In this document: piece by piece, positions 11,825 through 21,916 of the stretch
How positions within the stretch are numbered: position 1 is the first letter of the stretch
Layout: every line of letters begins with the position of its first letter
Source: Cylindrotheca closterium
Taxonomy: Eukaryota > Bacillariophyta > Bacillariophyceae > Bacillariales > Bacillariaceae
Reading direction: 5' to 3'
NCBI GenBank assembly: GCA_933822405.4
Contig: CAKOGP040000557.1
Coordinates: forward strand, 508,557 to 572,556
DNA: 64,000 nt
Program-made: the position numbers and the translations under genes
Notes under the pieces: model-generated
Seen by the model: only the letters and a program-made list of their open reading frames with translations
Told to the model about the DNA's origin: nothing
Database searches by the model: none

Positions 11825-12454
11825 ATGACATCGATAGCAGAATTGTTCCCAAAGTGCAGAAAGCTGAGCTATGATTCGCGACAACAGCTAGCACAAGTGC
11901 AAAATGGAGTGCTTTATCCATCCGAACTTTTCCTTTCATTGGATGAACTGACGCGTCAACTCGAGATCATGGAGAAGCTTGTGCTGAGAGAAACTCCAGC
12001 ACAGCGTGAGGTTTGGAGACGAAAGATTCAGGAACTTAAAGAAGATGGTGACGCGATTCGGCGTCAGGGAGCACACTATGATCGGATTGTGAACACAAAT
12101 GTCCGGCACCAGAAAGAGCGAGATCAACTGCTAACAAGAAGGAAACAAAGAAAGCAGTACTCAGGTTCACAGGAGCAAGATCTGTCCAATCTAGCCGACG
12201 AAGCCCAAAGTTGGCAGCAGTCAAATTACATGGTAAATGATTTGATTGGCCAAGGAGAGGCCCAACTTGCTGGATTGGTGAACCAAAGGGGTAGACTGGG
12301 TGGAATTACTCGCTTCATGGGGCAAATTGGAGATTCTCTCAACATATCGAACTCGACAATGAAAATAATTGAAAGGAGAGACGTCACTGACGCTTACTTC
12401 GTACTTGGAGGATGTGTAGTTACATGCATTGTCATATACTTTGTTTGGTTCTAA
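11825..12454 (+). CDS. Membrin/BOS1-type Qb-SNARE
   Basis: Single exon of 209 residues. The N-terminal half is helical, followed by a SNARE helix at about 125-185 containing the NDLIGQGEAQLAGL core, whose Gln sits at the zero layer. A basic juxtamembrane stretch precedes IERRDVTDAYFVLGG and a C-terminal tail anchor (VVTCIVIYFVWF). The IGQG signature, the length and the IE+R-D-YF pattern before the anchor match membrin (animal GOSR2, yeast Bos1), the Qb-SNARE for ER-to-Golgi and intra-Golgi fusion. The start at 11825 gives the full N-terminal helix; upstream ATGs are in another frame. A GOS1-type SNARE is the nearest alternative but less likely, since the family-specific pre-anchor motif fits membrin. 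Confidence 0.87.
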   Translation: MTSIAELFPKCRKLSYDSRQQLAQVQNGVLYPSELFLSLDELTRQLEIMEKLVLRETPAQREVWRRKIQELKEDGDAIRRQGAHYDRIVNTNVRHQKERDQLLTRRKQRKQYSGSQEQDLSNLADEAQSWQQSNYMVNDLIGQGEAQLAGLVNQRGRLGGITRFMGQIGDSLNISNSTMKIIERRDVTDAYFVLGGCVVTCIVIYFVWF

Positions 12455-12751
12455 GTTAGCAAGACTTTTGAAACCTACATGCAAATTCGTGGTTCTTTGA
12501 CATAGCCTACTGCCGTCCTCCGTGTGTGTGTTCGTAGTATTTTGTCTTGGTGTGTAGCTGGTGGGTTGTAAAGCTATCAATGAACCTTTTGAGTAGCGAA
12601 CATAACTCTGATCCAAATTGGTAGTAACGGATGCAGTAGATGTAAATTATGGATGACATTATAGTTTTCAAAATTGTACCCCGTTGTATTGGAGTCTTAA
12701 TGGTTCGCAGGCGTTCAGGATTGCATTGACAAGAAATTAATGCTTCCAAGC

Positions 12752-14387
12752 CTAGTGGTCAGAGTCGCCAAGCTTCAGCTCGCGCAATGCATTCGATGCA
12801 CGGATACCATCTTTCGAAGCGATATTTCGCAATGCAACGCAGAGGATTGATGGATCCGCTCGGAGAAGATTATACGACGTCTGGACCGATTCGGTATCAC
12901 GTGATCCTGCGACCAAAAAGGGCCAAAGCCCGGTAGTTGGGTCGCTCATGTTTAGAGAACTTGGATATACTGCCAAAAGCGCTGATATCAGCTGCCACGA
13001 ATTCGAAGATTCAATTGCAACATGAAGGGGAAGCTGGTTTGTATCAAATGTCGGGCGATAAGCTGCTTGTGGATACACTTTCAGGAGACTAACGGCTAAC
13101 TTTGAGTTTGCCTCGGCGTCTTCCTCCGATTTTCGTGCACAAGCTCTGTGCAGAGGTAGCCATCCATCACGATCAGCTTTTGACAGGTCCTCTTGATGAA
13201 ACTGTAGTGCCATCTCATAGATTATCGTGGGCAATATAAATGAAGTTGAAGCAACTGCGTGGAGTGGCATCCAAACCGTATCGGCGTCTTCACGCCATCC
13301 TATGGCAGCTTTCAAATACGATTGCATTACATCCCACGCTTCTCGAGCCACAACTTCGTGCTCTTGCCAATTGTATGATACAAAGTTCGTTACAAACCTG
13401 TCGAAAGGAAGGTGCCCAGAATTATTTCTCACCCGCAATGCTCGAGTGCTATGCCGCAGGAGCTCTGAAATTCGTCTGGCTGACATGTATCCCTCCATAG
13501 CCCAATGCAGCGGGGTCTCACCATCAGGATCTTGACAGACTGTAGGATCAATTTCTGGCGTTGATTCGCAGTGATCCATCATAAATCTGAGTGAGGATAT
13601 TGGACATTCGCGTGAGTAGGCAATGTAATGCAATGGAGTGCAACCTCGTCTATCAGTGGCAGTAATTAGGGCCTGGGCAGAAGGCGCGCCAGCTTGGCTA
13701 TTAGCTTCACGAGTTCCGTTGAAAAGTACTTTCATAAGCTGTGTGTCAGCAGAGTTCTCACAGAGAATGTGAAGTGGAGTTTTTTGTTCACCATCCTTGA
13801 CAGTAAGAATGGACTCATGAATCTCAACAGAGGCATCCGTTTCCGATGAAGAGCTCTCTGAATCACTGTCATGCTCGGGTGGCACAACTCTTGCCGGTCC
13901 CAGCCTGTACGAGGTATCAATGACTAGCTGAACAAGTTCGCAGATTTGTCGGTTGTCCGATTTGAGGCTATCCAAATTCTGCTCTCTCGGTGTTTCATCT
14001 TCTGGTGGTTCATCATCCTCATCGTCTGAGTATTCCTCTTCGTTATCGGGGTCCAACATACTTGCCGCGGCCTGGCAAAGTTCATGAATCGCAAGTCTCC
14101 GTTTGCTTTTGTTCATCGAATAGACCGATTTTGGTCTTTCTTCGACGTAATTCTTAACGCTGTCCCATTGTCGCTGAATTGAAAAGAAAGCAAGAGGTGG
14201 CACACAAAGATTAGTTGCGTTTTCAAAACGCGATTGCATGCTTTCAAGCCTGTACAAAGTGACTTACCAGTTGTATTAGTTCAAAAAGTGACTGTTGAAA
14301 TCTTCCATTGGACTGCGTCTCTGACTCCACCGTCACGTAAGACGAGTTCTGATTCATCGGGTTCAATCCGATTGTTTTCGAGACCAT
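12752..14387 (-). CDS. Ankyrin-repeat protein
   Basis: Two exons, 14387-14268 and 14173-12752, joined at CTG|GTAAGT...TTCAATTCAG|CGA. The join yields ELIQLRQWDSVKNYVEERP, a typical ankyrin opening helix, which supports the intron. The first in-frame ATG is at 14387 (513 residues); a second at 14357 would give 503. Ankyrin motifs are recognisable as KTPLHILCENS, GCTPLHYIAYS, GETPLHWAMEGY, HAVASTSFILPTIIYEMAL, GWLPLHRACARKS and NQLPLHVAIESS. An acidic, Ser-rich linker (EEEYSDDEDDEPPEDE) lies after the first repeat. There is no enzymatic domain, so a scaffold or binding role is inferred only from the fold. Such proteins are abundant in diatoms and the specific partner cannot be guessed. Confidence 0.87.
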
Positions 14388-15336
14388 TGAGATGTACAAC
14401 AGTTTGATGAGCCAGCAATCAAGAGAAATGCCAGAATGCCTGATTATATGGCACCTTCCAAAATCTCTTTTTACTCCCTGCCACTAAAAACGTACAATAG
14501 TGGTACCAACTTCGTTGCCAGATGATGATGATTCGATACTTCCCCACACCGTCAGAACCATGGAATTGAAGAATCGTGGATTTTGCAACCTCTTGCGTCG
14601 ATGATATTCCTTTGTTAAGAGCTGCGAATTTTGGTCAGAAGCTTTGATGAGATTATCTAGGTAAGGATTTGACTTCAATATTCTTCGTCTTGAAGGCGCC
14701 GGATCAAAACATACGGCGGACTCTCGCAGTGACACGTGTGATGGCAGGTAAATAATGCACAGCGGGCACGCGAAGTACGTATTTGAAACCAACACTCACA
14801 ATTCTTCCGATCGGAAAACTCCGGACGGGAACACAACACTTTGTGTGTTCACCAAAGTTCATAGAAACATCATCGTTCGCAGAGGGTTTCTAACCTGTTG
14901 CCTGTTGCCGGATGAGAAAGGGCAAAGGGATCACATGAATAATTCTTCATCAAAGTTCACCAGAAGCTACCCCTAACATACCATGATTCTTACCTCAGCT
15001 ACCAGTTCTTAGCGGCGGTACTGTTAGTAAGGAAGCGTAGTGCAAACGATGGCATAATTATGTCTTCATCGGCGTTCACGCACCAGTAACTATCAAGTTT
15101 CATGATCCTACCACAGCCACCGATTCTGCACTATTCAAAACGATGACATCCCAGTATGATTGATTGGTTTATTGATTGATTGATTCATTCATTCATTCGA
15201 CAGAGTAACGTTTCTCATCGAAGAAGAGTTGAAAAGCACCACTTTTTCAATTTTCAGTGCTGCAGATATAACAATGAGAATACGTCAAACAACAAATACG
15301 ACCCTACTTGGATTCCAGCGACGTCAGTCATCATGG
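14388..15336. other. Intergenic region with no supported gene
   Basis: 949 bp between the ankyrin gene 5' end and the metallo-beta-lactamase gene 3' end. Short open frames (for example 14484-14795 on the minus strand) lack domain signal or splice support. A TGATT/ATTC simple repeat lies near 15159-15199. Confidence 0.5.
15159..15199. repeat. Simple repeat, TGAT/CATT tetranucleotide tract
   Basis: Runs of attgattgattgatt followed by cattcattcattc. A similar cattcattcatt tract lies on the other side of the adjacent gene, inside its intron at 16317-16349. Confidence 0.8.
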
Positions 15337-16578
15337 CTATCTTATCTTTCCTAAGCTCAGTCGACTTTTACATTTTGGATATTCGCCATCGCCTGATGGG
15401 TTGGCCTTCTTCCATTCCTGCTCGACTTCTTCTTCTAGTAGCAGCGGATGAACATTTGGAAGCGTCTCTTGTTCTTGGCGAAAGAACTGTCGAATTTTGA
15501 GAGAACTGTACTTCAAACTGAAATGGATCAGGACAAAGGTGGTATCTGGATTGGCTTCCACGTAGGGTTTCAAATCGAACCAATGCATGTGTTTCGTCGT
15601 CTTGGCCCGCTCTATGCTTCCTTCGTCAATGAACGAACACTCGACGACAACTAGTTTGTGGTGGAATATCTCTGGATGCCTTTCAAAGACAGCGTGTGTT
15701 GTATCCCCCATGAAACATAGGAAAGGTTCCTCTTTGATTTCGTTTACTTCGACACCATTTTTACGCAGGTTCCCTATTTCTTTTCCTGGCAATCCAACAT
15801 ATTCTTTCTTGAGAGCCTTTTGTAATTTAAAGATACTGTAGCCTATGCAAGGCACTCGGTGCTCCATCTTGAGGATATGGACAATGAACTGGTTGCCCCC
15901 CTGTGAAAATTCTATTTGTTCTCCAGATTTTGTCGGCTGTAACGTGTAATCTTCTTCGTATTTCCCTCCATTCTGACTTTCGTCTTCTGACATGCAGTCA
16001 CTCATGGCTTGATGTGCCCGAAAGAATCCTTGGACATGGGGTGACAATTCTTCTGGCAAGTGAATAGGTGGCGGGTTATTGGCATTTTTCATGTGCGGCA
16101 AAAAATGAACGTGATCGCTGTGGCCGTGAGTGATGAATATTCGTCTGGGTTTCCATCCTTGAACGAGAGCCCCACAATCGAACATCCACTGCATTAGTAG
16201 GCAGGTAGAGAAGAAGATCAAGTGAGAGGATTGTCGTTTCAGTTCATTCGAACATCTGCCGGGCAAACGCGCTATGACAGGAGTTCTTCATGTGCGTCGT
16301 TTCCGAGACTGAATGACTGATTCATTCATTCATTCATTTTTATTCATTCCAATAACCATCATGATTGATGTTCTTACTTTTAATTCTGGAATTCCAAAGG
16401 AGGTTCCATCACCAGCGCGGCTTCGGCCCACCAGCGTAAACTTTTGTCCCTTGCTCACGTCGAGCGGTATCGCCGTGCTTTTGGCAAGATTCATTGCTTC
16501 TGTTGGATTGACTCTTATGCAAAGTATAGTATAGAGTAGCTGTAGTAATGTTGTTGTTGCAGCAATAATACGAAGCAT
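15337..16578 (-). CDS. RNase Z-like metallo-beta-lactamase fold hydrolase
   Basis: Two exons, 16578-16378 and 16188-15337, joined at AAA|GTAAGA...TGCAG|TGG. This gives the continuous segment VGRSRAGDGTSFGIPELKWM followed by FDCGALVQGW. The metal-binding motif THGHSDHVHFLPH is intact, with later ligands in FMGDTTHAVF (Asp/His) and LIHFSLKYSS (His). This layout matches short-form RNase Z-like proteins, which cleave the 3' trailer of pre-tRNAs using zinc. The total is about 350 residues. The first 28 residues (MLRIIAATTTLLQLLYTILC...) are hydrophobic and could be an organelle or ER signal, but this 5' end is uncertain. A start at the internal Met of MNLAKSTAIPLD or a further upstream exon cannot be excluded. 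The tRNase role is inferred from the family; the fold is seen directly. Confidence 0.8.
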
Positions 16579-17073
16579 GCATATATTTATGAGATAAGGA
16601 TACTACAAGGATACAGAATGATCCAAACGTGTGTAAAGAGATGAGGCCTTTGTAGATGATCATGGGCGTGGTGAACAGCCTGAAACGTGCATCGATGCTG
16701 TCGGTTGGCTCACCCTCATCACTCGGGACTCGACTGGATTCGTTTTCCTCGCTCGAAATTTCGACACAAAAATGATCGGTCACTATCGGATGTCAAACCA
16801 GGTGTTTTTTATATTTCACCTGATACATCCATCTACAGTACTATCGTATGATGGTAACTATAGTAGGTACACAACGGCTGTCAAAAACAAAAGAAAAACA
16901 AATAACCGCACTGCTACTACTACTACTTTAGGACTAGCGGTACTATAGAACCTCGCAACAATTTTTCTTTCCCGCGTCTATTTTCCCTTGACATGCGGCG
17001 TCTCCACAATTGAGACGAGTAGTTGAGATTCTTCTTTTTTCGAACGTCAGATATCCAGCACTTAGCCATGAAC
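16579..17073. other. Intergenic, no supported gene
   Basis: About 495 bp between the RNase Z-like gene 5' end and the cyclophilin 3' end. It holds a CTACTACTA/TAGTACTA-rich stretch near 16905-16950. The ORF at 16409-16783 overlaps it but has no family signal. Confidence 0.4.
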
Positions 17074-17880
17074 TTAGGCGCAACGGATGGAGATCATCTT
17101 GATTGGAGTAGTGGGGTTATCGTTGCGTGTTGGGACCTGTTGGGTGTGCCGAAGCGAAATAAAATTGTGAGAAACTATTATAAGATAAAGATTCGTTCCA
17201 ATTCAATCCAACTGTCATAAATTCAATCAATCCAATTTCTTTCTTCTTACCTGACTGATTTGCTTCACCAAGTCCAAACCATCAACGACCTTTCCAAAGA
17301 CAGGGTGGGCAGATGGAGTGCTCTTGTCAAACCAATCCAAGAAGGAGTTGTGGTTGACATTGATAAAGAACTGAGAACCTCCAGATTCGGGTCTTCCAGT
17401 GTTGGCCATGGATAGAGTTCCGACATCGTTGGTGATGCGTTGGTGACTTTGACCAACCTCATCGGGGATGTTACCTCCCGAGTTACGGGTGATGGTCTTT
17501 CCGTCACAAGATTGGAAGGAGGTTCCACCTTCAGGTCCTCCTGTTCCCGCACGGCTCGAGTTGGGGTCCTTGGCGTGAGGGCATCCGAACTGGTTCATAA
17601 AGTTGGGAATGACACGATGGAAGTGAACACCATCGTAGTATCCGCTGTTGGACAAATCGATAAAGTTACCGCTGCGCAAAAGATAAAATAATGATTGGGA
17701 GTTCGCAAATAATATAATGAATGTGGTGAGCGCCAGATGTACGAAAGATATCGTGACTCACTGAGAAAGAAAGCGAGTCAGTCAGTTGTCAATGAAAACT
17801 TACCAAGTGATGGGCATTTGTTCAGTGTACAATTCAGCCTTGAAGGTACCCATGGTAGTGGTGAAGGTAGCGATAGTCAT
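17074..17880 (-). CDS. Cyclophilin-type peptidyl-prolyl cis-trans isomerase
   Basis: Three exons, 17880-17804, 17671-17251 and 17136-17074, total 186 residues. All borders are GT-AG and phases agree. The first exon encodes [20 protein letters not shown]; the join after MPIT gives [16 protein letters not shown]. The catalytic core is complete: [13 protein letters not shown] (the Arg of FHR and downstream Phe/Met), [26 protein letters not shown] and [17 protein letters not shown]. The last short exon supplies [20 protein letters not shown], a common cyclophilin ending. No targeting signal is present, so it is probably cytosolic or nuclear. The closest families are the small PPIL1/plant CYP18-type cyclophilins with the insertion CPHAKDPNS. 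It catalyses proline isomerisation during folding. The short exons are missed unless introns are modelled. Confidence 0.95.
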
Positions 17881-18032
17881 GATGGATGTTTAGTAGTCGT
17901 TGTTCTGGTGGTGACAAAAGTGTGCTGATGAACCGTGATCATGTTGATGATCTTGGACGATGACTGACCTTAATTAACGGCTATGAAAAGATCGCTGTAG
18001 AATTTCGTACCACGTGTACTGCCGACGGCCAG

Positions 18033-18251
18033 ATGGCGACTGGATCTGACAAAGTTGCAAAATCGGATCTTCTACGAGATTTCAGTACCGCGTTTCTGCG
18101 AGGTCTTTTTCGGTATTCGGAGCACCTGCCTACCGGTACCGGTATGCCTTACGTGAAGTTGACAGCGTCGATTTACAAGACTCTTGACAAGACGTTAGGG
18201 CAATCTGAAATCACGAAAGAAAAAAAAAAGATATTGGAATCGTTATTGTGA
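18033..18251 (+). CDS. Small ORF, 72 residues, doubtful
   Basis: An open frame from ATG 18033 to a stop at 18251, between the cyclophilin 5' end and the next gene. The sequence has a helical look (SDLLRDFSTAFLRGLFRYSE, then a Lys-rich C-terminal helix) and no recognised domain. It contains a TACCGGTACCGGTA palindrome at 18131-18144, of a kind found elsewhere in non-coding parts of this window, which argues against strong coding constraint. It may instead be 5' UTR or promoter of the downstream gene. Confidence 0.3.
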   Translation: MATGSDKVAKSDLLRDFSTAFLRGLFRYSEHLPTGTGMPYVKLTASIYKTLDKTLGQSEITKEKKKILESLL

Positions 18252-18347
18252 CTTGCAACGCTGCGCTTGAGAGATTGCCGATTCATTCAACATCCTGCAA
18301 CTGATAATAACAAGTCAACAACTATTTAGTAACAATAGAATACAAAC

Positions 18348-19112
18348 ATGGCAGAACCAATGATAGGAGATGTGGAACAAGGCGGAGGAGCCCTCGAGGC
18401 TGCCGGAGTGCACTTGCCACCCGAACCCGAAATGAAGGGTGGCCTTCTCAAGCCAGTTCCGGAGACTACTTTTGTAGAACGCATATTCATGGGAATTGCC
18501 GCAATTGCCATTGCCACTGCCTTGGCTGCCATGGTTGTTGAGGGAAACATCATTGTAATTGTCGCTGGTGTTCTTTCCATCTTGATGGGACCGTATGCCT
18601 ACTACCAACAAACCAAATTGACTGACATTCGAACCCTCAAGGAGACAGCAGAGAAAGTCAAGGTGGAAGTGGATCGTCTCAAGAATGAAAACAACAGATT
18701 GAGCAATAATATTGACGAATTGGGAAGCACAATTGATGATTTGAAAGAAGTGGAGAATGCCTTGACAGTTATTACCAGCACTCAAGGAGCTTCAGTTTCT
18801 GCTTTTGAAAAGCAAGTAGAGGAGAACAAGGAGATTCTAAGCAACATGAAGAAGAGTACCCAGGGGCGTATCATTCAAAACTTGATTTCCATTTTGTATC
18901 GCGGAGATGAAGATGCTGATGACTTGATTGATGCGGGAGAGGTGGATAAGGTTATGGCCGGTATTGAAAAGATTTCCGGAGTGGATGTCCGAGAGGATAA
19001 GCTGCGAGAGGCCCTTACTGGAAAGTCTATTGATTCCGTCATTGAAATCGTCAAGAATCTTACCGATGATAATATCACGGATGACGAGAGAATTTTCTTG
19101 GTCAAAGAATAA
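18348..19112 (+). CDS. Two-TM coiled-coil protein with degenerate EF-hand region, function unknown
   Basis: Single exon of 254 residues. A Pro/Gly-rich N-terminus is followed by two hydrophobic helices at about 45-64 (FMGIAAIAIATALAAMV) and 67-87 (NIIVIVAGVLSILMGPYAYY). A long heptad-like coiled coil follows at about 90-170 (VKVEVDRLKNENNRLSNNI). The last 70 residues are acidic, with RGDEDADDLIDAGEVDKVM resembling an EF-hand loop that lacks the standard ligand spacing. The hairpin of two helices and a large coiled coil on one side suggests a membrane-shaping or tethering role, but I know of no named family. The start is the first ATG after a purine-rich leader. Confidence 0.8.
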   Translation: MAEPMIGDVEQGGGALEAAGVHLPPEPEMKGGLLKPVPETTFVERIFMGIAAIAIATALAAMVVEGNIIVIVAGVLSILMGPYAYYQQTKLTDIRTLKETAEKVKVEVDRLKNENNRLSNNIDELGSTIDDLKEVENALTVITSTQGASVSAFEKQVEENKEILSNMKKSTQGRIIQNLISILYRGDEDADDLIDAGEVDKVMAGIEKISGVDVREDKLREALTGKSIDSVIEIVKNLTDDNITDDERIFLVKE

Positions 19113-19241
19113 AGAGAAGATGAAGACTAAGACTGTGATGTTATCAGATCTTTTCAAACAACTTTTAATAGTAGAGTGAACGTGTTGTAGTTTCAGCTAG
19201 AGTAGTTTTAAGGTATACATACGTACAATGCTGTTCTATTG

Positions 19242-20558
19242 TTACTGCGGAGACACAAAGACTCGTCGCCGCCTGGAATTTCCTGTTCCCGCTTGCAGCA
19301 AAAATCGTCGTTGCCCCAAAATGTCCAACCCAATCAAGGCGGCAGGTCCTTGGTAAGGAGTACGTCCATCTCCTAAAGCACTAGCAAAGGCTGGAACGTC
19401 TCCCACTGCCAGTTGCACTTTATCCCAGGGCTGCCATTCAGATGGTGGACGATCAAAACCAGTAGTCACACCAGATGCCTTGTCCACTTGTGCATTTCCA
19501 GCAAAATCAAGTTGCTTGGAGACTATCGGCAACTGGAGGGGACGACCGTCCACTCCAATGGCAGTCACTTTGGGTGCCTTTTGGTAGATTGCGTCACTCT
19601 TTGCAGGTAGACCCAAGGCTGCAGCAGCCTTCCAATTGACACAAGAAAAGGTGGATCCACAGTCCAAGAATCCAAGAATTGGTTGTTGTTGTTGTTGTTG
19701 TTGTTGTTGTTGCTGATTCGTTCCAGTAGTACTACTGGTAGTAGTAACTCGGATTCCGATCAAACCAGTTTCGTTAATCACAATGGCAGGGATTTCCACC
19801 AAACCGGTGGTTGGTGCAGTACCTGGCTTGTAAAATCGAATCCGGTTGTTGGGAAAGTCAAAATCAACATCAAATTGGCTCAGTAGTTCCATTCCCAACA
19901 TTCCTTCCACTGGATCATGCGCTGGATCGATATGTTCTTGTGGAAAGTCCACAATCAATGCGTGTAGCTTCGGAAGTACCAAGTCACTGTCCAGTAAGGT
20001 CATTCCATCCAAATCCACCAGACTTTGGACCGAGCTGCCTCCAGCTCCATAGCCAGTCATTTTTCGGTTGCTCTTGCTGGTTCGACCAATGCCCATGGTT
20101 TGTTGCAAATGGGGAGTAATCAATTCGGTGGTCAATCCTGAATCCACCATGAAATCGAAAGGACCCATTCCTTGAATATTAACTTTGACTGCCACATAGT
20201 CCTTTCCGAGTCCACCTTTGGGGAGTTTCAGTCGGATCATGGGTAAGTCGGCTTGGAGGTTCTGATTGTTGTTGTTGTTGTTGGATTTTGTAGTGGTGGT
20301 GGTAGTAACAGCAGCGGCAGCAGCAGCATGGACATTGTTGGGAGAAAGTTGGCTGCCAGCAATGACAGCGGCACCCGTCGAAACATTATCCAAGACTTGA
20401 CGTCGAGATAAGCTGTAGAGATGTGAACCAGGTTCTTGTTTGGTTGTCGATAATGTCGTTGTTTTGAGTGCTCCTCCTGGAGGCGTGAAACCAGTGACTA
20501 GTTGACTGTAGGCTGCAGTCAAAAGAAAAGAGAGGAGCAGGTGGGATGTAGTCCTCAT
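19242..20558 (-). CDS. Aspartyl-protease-like protein with plastid and thylakoid-lumen targeting signals
   Basis: Single exon of 438 residues. Targeting appears threefold. There is a secretory signal (RTTSHLLLSFLLTAAYSQLV), a following TGFTPPG with Phe at the expected transit start, and at about residues 50-80 a twin-arginine-like stretch (SRRQVLDNVSTGAAVIAG...HAAA) as used for the thylakoid lumen. The mature part has two retropepsin/pepsin-like half-site motifs, DFMVDSGLTTELI and FLDCGSTFSCVNW. The first is a canonical DSG; the second has Cys in place of Thr/Ser (DCG), so activity is uncertain. A poly-Gln run of about twelve is encoded by a CAA/CAG microsatellite at 19682-19712. Expected location is the plastid interior, probably the lumen. 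Family membership is fairly clear; the substrate is unknown. Confidence 0.8.
   Translation of the reverse strand: MRTTSHLLLSFLLTAAYSQLVTGFTPPGGALKTTTLSTTKQEPGSHLYSLSRRQVLDNVSTGAAVIAGSQLSPNNVHAAAAAAVTTTTTTKSNNNNNNQNLQADLPMIRLKLPKGGLGKDYVAVKVNIQGMGPFDFMVDSGLTTELITPHLQQTMGIGRTSKSNRKMTGYGAGGSSVQSLVDLDGMTLLDSDLVLPKLHALIVDFPQEHIDPAHDPVEGMLGMELLSQFDVDFDFPNNRIRFYKPGTAPTTGLVEIPAIVINETGLIGIRVTTTSSTTGTNQQQQQQQQQQQPILGFLDCGSTFSCVNWKAAAALGLPAKSDAIYQKAPKVTAIGVDGRPLQLPIVSKQLDFAGNAQVDKASGVTTGFDRPPSEWQPWDKVQLAVGDVPAFASALGDGRTPYQGPAALIGLDILGQRRFLLQAGTGNSRRRRVFVSPQ
19682..19712 (-). repeat. Trinucleotide repeat encoding polyglutamine
   Basis: About ten TTG units on the plus strand, read as CAA codons inside the aspartyl-protease-like gene between its two catalytic half-sites. 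Length polymorphism is likely. Confidence 0.9.
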
Positions 20559-20934
20559 TGCGTAATATTTTGTGATGATGATTGTATTATGGACATGATG
20601 TTATTGTTGTTGTCACACGATTGAGGAAAGGAGCGTTAAAACGACGAGAACAAGAAGGTGATGAGGTTGTCAACATCATTATTTTGCGAACCGAAAATGT
20701 AGTCGTACGGGTCGTAGTATTTGGCGCGAACGAAAGAGCTGCGCAGTCGCGGTACCGGTACACGTGTACCGTACGATACTGTAAATCGCATTGCTTTCAT
20801 AATCCTGAAAAATTGTTGTATCCACATAGTCTGTGATCAGATCCGTCACGCAAATTCCACTACTGTACGACCCTGCTGTCCTAATTGACAGCATCCCATT
20901 CGATATACGGAAACAGCTGAGAAGTGCACAAAAG
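20559..20934. promoter_or_regulatory. Spacer 5' of the first GNAT copy, duplicated upstream of the second
   Basis: 376 bp. The stretches at 20576-20650 and 20835-20930 reappear diverged at about 22185-22260 and 22415-22500, so the tandem duplication includes upstream DNA. It holds a palindrome-rich GGTACCGGTACACGTGTACCG tract near 20750-20772 and a TTTGGCGCG element near 20720. Confidence 0.5.
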
Positions 20935-21916
20935 ATGCCTAAGAAGGGCTTCAATCTGAATTGGTCCTACACCACGAATTGTCGCTCAGACCCATCACCC
21001 GAACCAAATGTTTCCACATTCATGGGGAGGAGCATGACCGGACCTTTTGAAGACGAAGTAGTGCCGGGTTTTCGGCCAGATAGAGCTCCCATGTACAAGT
21101 CAGCTCTAGGTATAATGAGAAAACATGGATATAGGTGCCATCTTGCTCCCGGACGGCCGGGAAAATCAATATTTACTCACAAGAATTGTATGCTAAATTT
21201 CTATTTCCCGGCCGTTCCCGGAAGGATGGAAATCTGATTCTATTTTGGGTCCTAATTCGGAACCGAAGGAGGATCCCGAAGAAGAAGAAATTCGTTATCT
21301 TGACGAAACCCACAATACGATTGAGGTCTTGGATAAAACATCAGATACTGTTGTTTTTGAGATGAATGATATCTGGGGATGGATCTACATTAGGTGCAAC
21401 ACAAAAGAGGCACAGAAATTTGTGAAAGAACATGTTGAGTCGTCTTTTGATTACGAATTCGGATTGGTCCATCACGAAGAGAAGCGAAGGCAAGTGGATT
21501 CCTCGCGTGGGACTAGCCTGATAAGGCGCACTGGTGCTGGCACCGGCACCGGCCCCAATGATGGGCCTTATGCGGTTGCTACCCTTTTTGAGTTGCAAAA
21601 TGGGTCAGGCGAAACTATTGCAAAAGCCCTTTGTGCTTATTGCAACTTGAATTTGGAAAATCCCGGCCCTACAATTGAATTGTTTGAGGTTGCCGGAGGG
21701 TTCCGACGCAAAGGATATGGAAAGCTTTTGCTCAAACACATCACCGATTACTTTGAAGAAACCTTTTGTGATGACATGTGCAAGTTTGACGGCAATGTCC
21801 GTTTCAATGTGTGCTACTGCACAAGTAGTCATGCAGCTAATTGGTTTATGCGCCAAGGATTCAGGCAATGGGATGAATTTGGCGAGGAATTTGGGAAATA
21901 CTTGGCTTTTGATTGA
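20935..21916 (+). pseudogene. GNAT acetyltransferase-like gene copy 1, frame broken at a 68-bp inverted-repeat insertion
   Basis: The paralogue at 22516 shows this gene should be one continuous reading frame. Here the first frame (20935-21237) matches the paralogue through MRKHGYRCHLAP, then runs into inserted DNA (21151-21218) and stops at 21237. The conserved downstream part (NSEPKEDPEEEEIRYL... to the stop at 21916) is in the +1 frame. Relative to the paralogue the interval is 70 bp longer, which shifts the frame; no GT-AG pair restores it. The C-terminal half keeps the GNAT acetyl-CoA-binding motif (GGFRRKGYGKLLLKHI) and the NVCYCTSSHAANWFMRQGF ending. The downstream frame is otherwise intact, suggesting a recent break or an internal start. 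It is called a pseudogene with moderate confidence. Confidence 0.72.
21151..21218. mobile_element. 68-bp MITE-like element with GC-rich terminal inverted repeats, copy A
   Basis: The 68 bp begins GGACGGCCGGGAAA and ends in TTTCCCGGCCGTTCC, which are near-perfect inverted repeats around an AT-rich centre. A near-identical copy lies at 30311-30378 in non-coding DNA. It is absent from the paralogous GNAT gene, so it is an insertion. The flanks do not give an unambiguous target-site duplication. No coding capacity; if mobile it would depend on a transposase elsewhere. Confidence 0.7.

Noticed and set aside
14484..14795. 103-residue minus-strand ORF as an upstream exon of the ankyrin gene
   Set aside because: An in-frame stop (TAG) separates it from the ankyrin start and no splice pair joins them sensibly.
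21135..21224. A GT-AG intron that could remove the insertion in GNAT copy 1
   Set aside because: Removing 21135-21224 keeps the blocked frame (the stop at 21237 remains), and no other pair restores it.
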